A stretch of 64,000 nucleotides of DNA. Origin: Aliiruegeria haliotis. Lineage in GTDB: Bacteria; Pseudomonadota; Alphaproteobacteria; Rhodobacterales; Rhodobacteraceae. Positions 57,127 to 64,000 of this stretch are shown one piece after another. Numbering within the stretch: the stretch's first letter is position 1; each line of letters starts with the position of its first letter. A model generated the notes under the pieces. The model saw only the letters and a program-made list of their open reading frames with translations. It did no database searches and was not told the origin of the DNA. A program made the translations under genes and the position numbers. The stretch is taken from contig NZ_PVTD01000001.1 of assembly GCF_003003255.1 (NCBI RefSeq), positions 1,054,001-1,118,000 of the forward strand, written 5' to 3'.

Positions 57127-57274
57127 GCGCCGGTTGCAATCCGTGCACCCGGCGCGCCAATCGAGCGTTCAGCGCCTCCGAGGACGCTCCTCCGACACGG
57201 GCGGGTGCGGCCAAGGGAAGGCAACGTTGAAGGGCTGATCTGCGTGGCAGGCAAACCGCGGCCCTGCGAGGGCC
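57127..57274. terminator. two hairpins between convergent transcripts
   Basis: GCGCCGG (57127-57133) pairs with CCGGCGC (57149-57155), and GGCCCT (57260-57265) pairs with AGGGCC (57269-57274) over a 3-base loop. The 387-base gap 57073-57459 between the convergent SH3-protein and transporter genes holds no supportable gene, so these are the terminator candidates. Confidence 0.4.
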
Positions 57275-57459
57275 TGATCGCCTACGGTACGAAGGTTGGC
57301 GGGGCGAACGTCACATGCGGAAAGCACCGGACATGATGGCTGGCCGAGGGGTGCTGGCCGAGCGTCACCTGCCCGTCAGATACCTCCGGATCCGAAGCCC
57401 CGGCGGTTCAGCAGGGCCATTTCCGGAATGACGGTCGCCACGCACCGGCGCGCGGAACT

Positions 57460-58212
57460 CTACCTGACCGAATGGATCGAGCTTTCGAGCAGGTGTCGCG
57501 TATAGGGATCGTTTGCCTCCAGCTTCCGCATTTCCCCGACCCCGAGCACTTCTACGATTTCCGCGGATTTCATGACCGCGATCCGTTCGCAGAGATGCCC
57601 GACAACACCAAGGTCGTGAGAGACCATGACATAGGTCAGGTTGTGCTCTGCCCGGAGATCGGCAAGCAGGTTCAGGATCTCGGCCTGCACCGAGACATCA
57701 AGCGCCGATGTCGGCTCGTCCAGCAACAGGATCCTGGGTTCGGGCGCGAGGGCGCGTGCGATGGCAACGCGCTGGCGCTGCCCCCCGGACAACTGGTGCG
57801 GATAGCGGAAACGGAACCCCGAGCCGAGCCCTACGTCGTCCAGAAGCCGACCGATACGGCTGTCGATATCGGTGAAGCCGTGCAGACCCATCACCTCCGA
57901 CAGCACCCGGTCGACGGTCTGACGGGGGTGGAGCGAGGCATAGGGATCCTGGAACACCATCTGGACATTGCGGTAGAACTGACGGCTGCGCCGTTTGCCC
58001 AGCACTTCGCCGGCAATCGACACATGGCCGGACCAGTTCGGCGCGATCCCCTCGATGGCGCGCAGGATCGTCGACTTTCCCGACCCGCTTTCGCCCACCA
58101 GGCCGAAGCTTTCGCCCTCGGCCACGTCAAAGCTGACATCCTTCACGGCGTCGGAGCGCTCGGCGCCGGCACCGAACCAGACATTCAGGTTCCGAATGGT
58201 AATCGCACTCAT
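57460..58212 (-). CDS. oligopeptide-type ABC transporter ATP-binding protein (OppF/DppF-like)
   Basis: A 250-residue ATPase. Walker [18 protein letters not shown] (about residues 36-52), Q-loop [17 protein letters not shown], signature [15 protein letters not shown], Walker [21 protein letters not shown] and the H-loop VSHDLGVV are all present. ASLHPRQTV in the Q-loop region is typical of the second ATPase of peptide/nickel transporters. It overlaps the other ATPase gene by four bases. It lacks the C-terminal extension of some OppF proteins. Confidence 0.94.
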   Translation of the reverse strand: MSAITIRNLNVWFGAGAERSDAVKDVSFDVAEGESFGLVGESGSGKSTILRAIEGIAPNWSGHVSIAGEVLGKRRSRQFYRNVQMVFQDPYASLHPRQTVDRVLSEVMGLHGFTDIDSRIGRLLDDVGLGSGFRFRYPHQLSGGQRQRVAIARALAPEPRILLLDEPTSALDVSVQAEILNLLADLRAEHNLTYVMVSHDLGVVGHLCERIAVMKSAEIVEVLGVGEMRKLEANDPYTRHLLESSIHSVR

Positions 58213-59075
58213 GTTCGTGCACTCACAGATGGGGCCTCGCGCCAGGCGGGGTCACGTTGCAGCACCTCCAACCGCTCCCGCGGATGCTCAAGATCAGGCA
58301 CCGAGTTCAGCAGACCGAGCGTATAGGGATGCGAAGCGTTGCGAAGCTCCGACGCCTTGCAGACCTCCACGATCCGCCCTGCATACATGATAACGATCCG
58401 GTCACAGAATTTGGCCACCAGGTTCAGGTCGTGGCTGATGAAGATCAGGCCCATGCCACGCTCCCGCACCAGCCGGTCCATGATGTCGAGCACCTGAAGC
58501 TGCACCGACACATCGAGCGCGGATGTCGGCTCGTCCGCGATCAGAACCTCCGGATTGGGCAACAGCATCATGGCGATCATGATCCGCTGGCCCATGCCGC
58601 CCGAGACTTCGTGCGGGAAAAGATCGTAGACACGCTCGGGATCGCGGATCGAGACTTCTTCCAGCATCGCGATCGCACGTGCCCGCGCCTCCGCCTTAGA
58701 GACGGACTCATGGGTGCGCAAGGCCTCGACCATCTGCTGGCCGACGGACATCACCGGGTTCAGCGAGAACTTCGGGTCCTGCATGATCATCGAGATCTTG
58801 CCCCCCCGGAGCTGCCGCATCCGCTTCTCCGGGACCGAAAGCAAATCCTCGCCATGGAGCGCCATGCGGTCGGCCTCGATGGTGCCGGGCGACCGGATCA
58901 GACGCAGGATCGCGCGCCCTGTCATCGACTTTCCGGAGCCGGATTCTCCCACGATCCCGAGCCGTTCACGGCCAAGGGTAAAGGAGATCCCGCGCACGGC
59001 TTCGAACGTGCCGGTCCGGGTCGCGAACCGCACCTGGAGGTTCTCGATATCGAGTAGAGGTTTGTCGTCGTTCAC
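58209..59075 (-). CDS. oligopeptide-type ABC transporter ATP-binding protein (OppD/DppD-like)
   Basis: A 288-residue ATPase with Walker [20 protein letters not shown]-loop ISMIMQDPKFSLNPVMSVG, signature VSGGMGQRIMIAMMLL, Walker [21 protein letters not shown] and H-loop ISHDLNLVAKFCD. The C-terminus has the oligopeptide-transporter extension with NASHPYTLGLLNSVPDL. It pairs with the OppF/DppF-like ATPase encoded downstream to power uptake. It overlaps the permease gene upstream by four bases. Confidence 0.95.
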   Translation of the reverse strand: MNDDKPLLDIENLQVRFATRTGTFEAVRGISFTLGRERLGIVGESGSGKSMTGRAILRLIRSPGTIEADRMALHGEDLLSVPEKRMRQLRGGKISMIMQDPKFSLNPVMSVGQQMVEALRTHESVSKAEARARAIAMLEEVSIRDPERVYDLFPHEVSGGMGQRIMIAMMLLPNPEVLIADEPTSALDVSVQLQVLDIMDRLVRERGMGLIFISHDLNLVAKFCDRIVIMYAGRIVEVCKASELRNASHPYTLGLLNSVPDLEHPRERLEVLQRDPAWREAPSVSART

Positions 59076-59989
59076 GACGTTCCTTCCTTTGGATCGAGCA
59101 CATCGCGCAGGCCATCACCCAGGAGGTTGAACGCCAGCGAGATCGCGAAAATGGCAAGCCCGGGGATCGTGGCCACCCACCAGTAGTCGAGGATGTACTT
59201 CCGTCCCTCGGAAATCATCGCCCCCCATTCCGGGCTGGGCGGTTGCGCGCCAAGGCCAAGGAAACCGAGCCCGGCTGCGGTCAGGATGATACCGGCCATA
59301 TCGAGGGTGACCCGGATCACCAGCGAGGAGATGCACAGCGGCCAGATATGCCGGGTCACGATCCGGGTGTGCCCTGCCCCCTGCAGCCGGATGGCGTGAA
59401 TGAAATCGGAGTTGCGCATGGTCAGTGTCTCCGCCCGGGCGATCCGCGCATAGGGCGGCCAGGCAGTCAGAGAGATCGCCAGGACCGCATTCTCGATCCC
59501 CGCCCCGAGCGCTGCGACGAAGGCAAGCGCCAGGATCAGGCGCGGGAAGGCGAGGAAGATGTCGGTAATCCGCATCAGCAACACATCAACCCAACCCCCG
59601 GCATAGCCCGCGACGGTGCCGACGATCAGCCCCACGAGGGGCGCAACCATGGCGACAAGCAGTACGATATAGATCGAGATCCGCGCGCCGTAGAGGATGC
59701 GGGAATAGATGTCCCGGCCGAGGCTGTCGGTCCCGAAGAGGTGACCATCGACGCCGGGCGCCAGCAGCCGCGCACCCAGGTCCTGTGCAAATGGGTCGTG
59801 CGACGCCAGAAGTGGCGCGAAGATCGCCGCCAGGATCAGCACGACGAGCACTCCGAGCCCGAGCATCGCAAGCGTGTTGGACCGGAACGTCAGCCAGCCC
59901 TTGTACCAGGCCGACAGGCTTGCCTGCCGGCGGGAGGTCGGTTCGTCGGAGAGCAGCCAGTCGCGCAACCCGTGGGTATTCGTTGTCAT
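59072..59989 (-). CDS. oligopeptide-type ABC transporter permease (OppC/DppC-like)
   Basis: A 305-residue permease with an N-terminal cytoplasmic lead, a first hydrophobic helix (TLAMLGLGVLVVLILAAIFAPLLA), the DPFAQDLGARLLAPG...HLFGTDSLGRDIYSRILYGAR segment that marks this family, and five further helices. The EAA coupling loop is in the RAETLTMRNSDFIHAIRLQG region. The second of two permeases in a standard Opp/Dpp set, overlapping both neighbours by four bases. Confidence 0.95.
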   Translation of the reverse strand: MTTNTHGLRDWLLSDEPTSRRQASLSAWYKGWLTFRSNTLAMLGLGVLVVLILAAIFAPLLASHDPFAQDLGARLLAPGVDGHLFGTDSLGRDIYSRILYGARISIYIVLLVAMVAPLVGLIVGTVAGYAGGWVDVLLMRITDIFLAFPRLILALAFVAALGAGIENAVLAISLTAWPPYARIARAETLTMRNSDFIHAIRLQGAGHTRIVTRHIWPLCISSLVIRVTLDMAGIILTAAGLGFLGLGAQPPSPEWGAMISEGRKYILDYWWVATIPGLAIFAISLAFNLLGDGLRDVLDPKEGTS

Positions 59990-61044
59990 TTGGCCCTCGG
60001 ATCGAAGAAACGGTAGAGAAGGTCGGAGAAGATATTGATGCCCACGAAGATCGTTCCGATCACGATGGTTCCGCCCAGAACGGAGTTCATGTCATTGGCC
60101 AGAAGCGATGTCGTGATGTACTGCCCGATCCCGGGCCATGCGAAGATGATCTCGGTCAGGACCGATCCTTCCAGCAGGTTGGCATAGGCCAGCGCGATCA
60201 CCGTGATCAACTGGATGCGGATATTCCGAAAGGCGTGCCCCCAGATCACGTTCCATTCGCTCAACCCCTTCACCCGCGCAGTGGTGACGTATTCCGCCCC
60301 CAGTTGCTCCAGCATGAATGACCGGGTCATCCGGCTGATATAGGCAAGGCTGTAGTAGCCCAGGAGCGATGCCGGCAGGATGATGTGGGAGAAGGCGTCC
60401 CGGAACACGGCCCATTCACCGCGAAGGGCGCTGTCGACAAGGAGCATCCCGGTGATGGGTTCGACCACGCCCTGGTAGAAGATACCGACCCGTCCGGGGC
60501 CCGCGACCCAGCCCAGCATGCCGTAGAACACCAGTAGCCCCACAAGGCCCAGCCAGAAGATCGGCATCGAATACCCGATCAGGCCGACGAACCGCGCAAT
60601 CTGGTCGATCCAGCTTCCGCGCCGGACCGCCGCGACGACCCCCAGCGGCACGCCCAGAATGACACCGATCAGCGTGCCCAGCGTGGCGAGTTCCAGTGTC
60701 GCGGGGAATACGCGGGCGATATCGCTTGAAACCTGTTGCCCAGTCCGGATCGAGGTGCCGAAATCGCCGTGGATCACGTCGTTCACGTAGATGCCGAACT
60801 GTACGAGCAGCGGCTTGTCCAGCCCCAGCTCGCGGAATGTCTCGTCATACTGGGCTTGCGTCGCGCGCTCTCCGATCACCGCGAGAACGGGATCAATCGG
60901 CATCACGCGGCCGATCATGAAGGTCACAAACAAAAGGCCCAGGATGGTGGCTGCGACCGTTGCCAACGTGGCGAGGGTCTTTCGCAACCAGGGTGGGAGG
61001 GACGGCAATTGCCGTCCCTCGTCGCTTGCGTAGCTGTCGGCCAT
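59986..61044 (-). CDS. oligopeptide-type ABC transporter permease (OppB/DppB-like)
   Basis: A 352-residue permease; ATG 61044 is the base just before the preceding gene's stop. The N-terminus is longer than usual (MADSYASDEGRQLPSLPPWL). A helix with ILGLLFVTFMIGRVMPIDPV follows, then the family-typical GLDKPLLVQFGIYVNDVIHGDFG-type loop, the EAA region around TRSFMLEQLGAEYVTTARVKG and closing FAWPGIGQYITTSLLANDM. With the DppC-like permease it forms the membrane pore of the importer. Confidence 0.95.
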   Translation of the reverse strand: MADSYASDEGRQLPSLPPWLRKTLATLATVAATILGLLFVTFMIGRVMPIDPVLAVIGERATQAQYDETFRELGLDKPLLVQFGIYVNDVIHGDFGTSIRTGQQVSSDIARVFPATLELATLGTLIGVILGVPLGVVAAVRRGSWIDQIARFVGLIGYSMPIFWLGLVGLLVFYGMLGWVAGPGRVGIFYQGVVEPITGMLLVDSALRGEWAVFRDAFSHIILPASLLGYYSLAYISRMTRSFMLEQLGAEYVTTARVKGLSEWNVIWGHAFRNIRIQLITVIALAYANLLEGSVLTEIIFAWPGIGQYITTSLLANDMNSVLGGTIVIGTIFVGINIFSDLLYRFFDPRAK

Positions 61045-62646
61045 CTACTTCGTGATGACCCAGTAAGAGACCGCCGTGGTGGCACCGCCGGCCACGAAGT
61101 TCTCGACATTCGAGCGCATGCCGTTCTGCTCGATCTGCTGGAACATGACGCCGAAGGGGCTCACCTGCTGATGCTCGGCCTGCAACGCCAGGTACATCTC
61201 CTTGCGCGCCTCGGTGTCGTTCTCGACCACGGCCGCCAGGGTCTTTTCGCTCATTTCCGGGATACCCCAAGCATTGCGCCACGCCAGAAGACCGGTTGCG
61301 CCGGCTTCGTCGGAATTGTCCGGGTTGAAGGCGAAGGTACCGGCATTGGTGTTCGGGTCGGGATAGTCCGGCCCCCAGGCACCGAGGTAGATGTCATGCT
61401 CCCGCGCGCGGTAGCGGTCGAGCGTCTGTGCGCCGGTGCCGACGATCAGCTCGACCTCGCAGCCGATCTGGCCCCAGGTGTTCTGAAGCGACTGACCGAT
61501 ATCGAGACGTTCCTGCGCGTCCCGGACCGAGATCTTGATCGGCCCGCACTCCGGATAGCCAGATTCAGCCAGGGTGGCCTTGGCCTTGTCGATGTCGAAG
61601 CCGAAGGGCGTGTCTTCCAGCGCGCCGAGGAAGGTCCGCGGAAGGAAGGCCTGGTGAACCGTGTACTGGCCCTTGAGGAACGAGTCCGACATGCCGGCAT
61701 AGTCGGTGGACCATTTCAGCGCCTCGACGACCTTGGGATCGGCAAGCATCTCGTTCTTCTGGTTGGCAGCCCAGTACATCAGGCGGCCACGCAGCTCGTC
61801 GACGACCTTCACGCCATCGACGCCCTCAAGCCCCGCCACGTCCTCGGGCGACAGGTTGCGGGCCACGTCGATATCGCCGCGCTCAAGCTGAAGCCGTTGG
61901 GTCGCGCTTTCCTGGATATGCTGGACAATGACCCGCTCCATCGCCGGCGCTTCGCCACCGTAGTTCGGGTTGAGATCCATCAGGACGCTTTCGCTCGGCT
62001 TCCAGTCGACGACCTTGTAGGGGCCCGAACCGACCGTGTTGGTGCGCAGCCAGGCGTTGCCCATGTCGCCATCGACCTCGTTCTCCATCGCCGCCTGCAT
62101 GTCGACGATCCCGCCGATGGTGGCGGTGAGGCAGTTCAACACGAAGGAAATCGCGTAGGGCTTGTCCAGCGTCAGCACCAGCGTCGACTCGTCGGGCGCG
62201 ACGATGGTCTGCTCGACGTTCTCGGGGGTGAAGCCGAACTGGGTCAGGATGAACGACGGCGTCTTGTTGAGAAGAACGGCACGGCGGAGCGAGAACTCGG
62301 CGTCCTTTGCCGTCACCGGGTTGCCGGTGGAGAAGACATGTCCCTCGGCCATGGTGAAGGTGATGGTCTTGCCGTCATCGGAAATCTCCCAGCTGGCAGC
62401 AAGCTGCGGCTGGTAGCCAGCGTCGAGGTCGAGCGGGTCGAAATTGACAAGCTTTTCATAGACATTCCGGCTGACGTCGGCGCCGGCGAACTCGAAGCTC
62501 TCGGCCGGGTCAAAAGTCTTGATGTCATCGATCCGGTTGGCGATGACCAGCATGTTGGGCGGGGTTTCCGCGGACACCGGAACCAACCCCGGGCCGGCCA
62601 ACAAGGCGGCCACGGCCGCGCTTGCAAGTGCATATCTCAGTTTCAT
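61045..62646 (-). CDS. periplasmic substrate-binding protein of the oligopeptide-type ABC transporter
   Basis: A 533-residue SBP_bac_5 protein starting at ATG 62646 with GGGAG before it. Signal peptide MKLRYALASAAVAALLAGPG, cleaved near residue 27. The domain has the usual landmarks: DIKTFDPAESFEFAGADVSR, PQLAASWEISDDGKTITFTM, FSTGNPVTAKDAEFSLRRAV, GSGPYKVVDWKPSESVLMDL. The gene order SBP–permease–permease–ATPase–ATPase is the standard operon, and this first gene sets the specificity. The ligand (di-/oligopeptide or another small molecule) cannot be read from sequence. Confidence 0.95.
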   Translation of the reverse strand: MKLRYALASAAVAALLAGPGLVPVSAETPPNMLVIANRIDDIKTFDPAESFEFAGADVSRNVYEKLVNFDPLDLDAGYQPQLAASWEISDDGKTITFTMAEGHVFSTGNPVTAKDAEFSLRRAVLLNKTPSFILTQFGFTPENVEQTIVAPDESTLVLTLDKPYAISFVLNCLTATIGGIVDMQAAMENEVDGDMGNAWLRTNTVGSGPYKVVDWKPSESVLMDLNPNYGGEAPAMERVIVQHIQESATQRLQLERGDIDVARNLSPEDVAGLEGVDGVKVVDELRGRLMYWAANQKNEMLADPKVVEALKWSTDYAGMSDSFLKGQYTVHQAFLPRTFLGALEDTPFGFDIDKAKATLAESGYPECGPIKISVRDAQERLDIGQSLQNTWGQIGCEVELIVGTGAQTLDRYRAREHDIYLGAWGPDYPDPNTNAGTFAFNPDNSDEAGATGLLAWRNAWGIPEMSEKTLAAVVENDTEARKEMYLALQAEHQQVSPFGVMFQQIEQNGMRSNVENFVAGGATTAVSYWVITK

Positions 62647-63741
62647 GTTGATAACTCCCTGTTCGGTTATTCTCTTTGGGACCGCGCTACTTTCCCCACG
62701 TCCTGCGCAGCACACGCAACCGGTTTCCCTGCGTTAGCCAGATCATATCGACCGAGCCGCCTTCCTGCGGACCCAAACCCGCCAGAAGATTAGGCGCTCC
62801 GGTACAAACATGTATCGGTTTGGGAACATGTGCTCCTGTGAAAGCCCAGATCAGACCCCGCGCGGACCTGCTCCGAACTTTCGACCAGATGGTCGAAATC
62901 GCGGCGCCCGATGTCAAGTGCCTCGTCACCTTAACTGCACTTCGCGCAAAAGAAAGATCAGCCATCAGGGTGGATTCGCGACCGGATCCTGAGCGTCTGG
63001 GCTTTCCCCTGCTGGCGAGGCGGTGGCGACAGGCCGCCACTTCCGGCGGCATCGCAGCAGCCAGCGGCGCGCCCACGACGTCTGCTCGCCATGCCGCAGA
63101 GCGCCATGGCCTGGGATGCGCGCTGGGGCGCGACCGTCATGCAAGCCCCAAGCACCGACGCCGTCGCAAAGGGGCGAAGTTCCGCAGGCGCCTGCATTGG
63201 CAATTGCCGGCGCCCTGCCCCGCCCCCTGCCCGACCGGTCCAACGGCAGGTCTGACACCGGCCTTGCTCTCTTTGCGCGGGATACGCATTTCAACAGGTT
63301 GGGGAATCGGCCCCGGGCATAGGCCCATCGCTTGCCGATGCGCTCCGGGCGCCCCAGCAGGCCGAGACATTTGCGATTGTGCCGCCCCCTTTTGGACGCA
63401 CCGTCATGGCACCGCGGATCGGGCGGCGATCATCCCGGTCGCAACGATTGCGTCAGGCGTTCGGGATTTCTCACCAATGGCGCCGATACTCCTCGCCAAT
63501 GTGATGGTGAACCGTCGAAAACACTCCGATACCACGCGCCCCTACGCACACAGGGCAGTCGGAAATGCAGGCGCATTGCCAAGACTCAGGCGCCGCAGGT
63601 GCATGAGGCGCAAAAAGCGCTATGTCCGATTGTGGCTCCGGTTGACAACAAGTCCGGGGCGCATTGCAAGGCACTTGCCCATGCGGCCCCCCGGGTGCAA
63701 TCAGCGGTGCTGAAAGTGCCGGACAAGAGGAGCTCCCGCAG
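62647..63741. other. 1.1-kb region between the transporter operon and the cupin gene
   Basis: The longest gap in the window. Long open frames occur on both strands but have no ribosome sites, overlap each other, and give Pro/Arg/Ala-rich translations of the kind expected from GC-rich non-coding DNA. The promoters of the two divergent neighbours should be here. No repeat or RNA gene was recognised. Confidence 0.5.
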
Positions 63742-64000
63742 ATGACCCTGAACTCTGACTTCACCCGGAATGTCATCGTCCGCCCGGAGGACAATGACTG
63801 GGTAGCCTCGCCGGTGCCGGGTGTCGACCGCATGATGCTCGACCGGATCGGGGACGAGGTCGCAAGGGCCACGACCATCGTTCGTTTCGCACCGGAGAGC
63901 CGCTTCTCCGCCCATACCCACGACGGCGGCGAGGAGTTCATCGTCCTGGACGGCGTTTTCGAAGACGAGCACGGGGCATTCCCGGAAGGCGCCTATATCC
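63742..64000 (+). CDS. ChrR-like cupin protein (3' end outside window)
   Basis: The gene starts at ATG 63742 behind AGAGGAG and is open to the window edge (86 codons seen). After a short lead it has [20 protein letters not shown] and the cupin metal motif [21 protein letters not shown], with two histidines and a glutamate in typical cupin 1 order. This pattern is found in ChrR-type cupins, which in Rhodobacter pair with an ECF sigma factor, and in stand-alone cupin dioxygenase-like proteins. Without the rest of the gene neither can be chosen. Confidence 0.75.
   Translation, partial: MTLNSDFTRNVIVRPEDNDWVASPVPGVDRMMLDRIGDEVARATTIVRFAPESRFSAHTHDGGEEFIVLDGVFEDEHGAFPEGAYI

Noticed and set aside
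60736-62793. 685-residue plus-strand open frame
   Set aside because: Antisense to the transporter permease and substrate-binding genes; no recognisable motif.
62676-63713. 345-residue plus-strand open frame in the gap before the cupin gene
   Set aside because: No ribosome site, Arg/Pro-rich composition, frames on the other strand equally open.

Overview
The window reads as a chromosomal segment of a marine-type alphaproteobacterium of the order Rhodobacterales (Roseobacter/Paracoccaceae lineage). The evidence is the high GC content, the compact order pepA – lptF – lptG – lptD – surA – pdxA – rsmA, the DUF4167 / prmC / prfA block, and the glnB–glnA pair. All family calls are from motif and sequence recognition by eye; no database search was run.

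Layout. 1-900: the 3' end of a LysR-type regulator gene and a small exported cytochrome c. 0.9-2.9 kb (minus): holC and pepA. 3.0-12.0 kb (plus): a DUF2270 membrane protein, then the outer-membrane/LPS block lptF-lptG-lptD-surA with pdxA and rsmA. A decayed second copy of the rsmA 3' end follows. 12.1-15.0 kb (minus): DUF4167 protein, prmC, prfA. 15-24.6 kb: a small exported protein, agmatinase, an M20 amidohydrolase, a MazG protein fused to a flavin-type PNPOx domain, the bifunctional NAD(P)HX repair enzyme, glnB-glnA, a lipoprotein and a 57-residue DUF1059 protein. 24.6-27.2 kb: a citrulline/ornithine catabolic pair (ctlX, interrupted by a frameshift, and ornithine cyclodeaminase) divergent from an Lrp/AsnC regulator. 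27.3-29.8 kb: a SYLF protein, a DUF4261-like protein and a haem-dependent oxidative N-demethylase.

30.1-42.9 kb is the metabolic centrepiece. A minus-strand run encodes a cytoplasmic group 3b-like NiFe hydrogenase (HydB, a lone cNMP-binding domain, HydG, HydD, HydA, maturation protease) followed by PEP synthase. A divergent plus-strand operon with 4-base overlaps encodes an acetate-CoA ligase, a pyruvate-dehydrogenase-type E1 alpha-beta fusion, E2 and a lone acyl carrier protein. The shared 155-bp promoter region has an FNR/CRP-type palindrome with one mismatch. Together these could link H2/NAD(P)H turnover to pyruvate, acetyl-CoA and PEP, probably under low oxygen.

43-54 kb: a DUF4239 membrane protein, a small lipoprotein, tRNA-Thr(UGU), an exported DUF3604 protein and DusA. 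A possible unnamed module follows: a membrane-anchored winged-helix/TPR regulator divergent from a TTG-started 80-residue protein, a Tat-exported metallo-beta-lactamase-fold protein and a COG0523 metallochaperone GTPase. 54.4-57.1 kb: a large exported SH3-domain protein with three internal repeats and a low-complexity tail. 57.4-62.6 kb (minus): a complete oligopeptide-type ABC transporter. The window ends in the start of a ChrR-like cupin gene.

No insertion sequence, prophage, CRISPR array or rRNA was seen. Several gaps of 0.35-1.1 kb carry no convincing gene and are listed as such.
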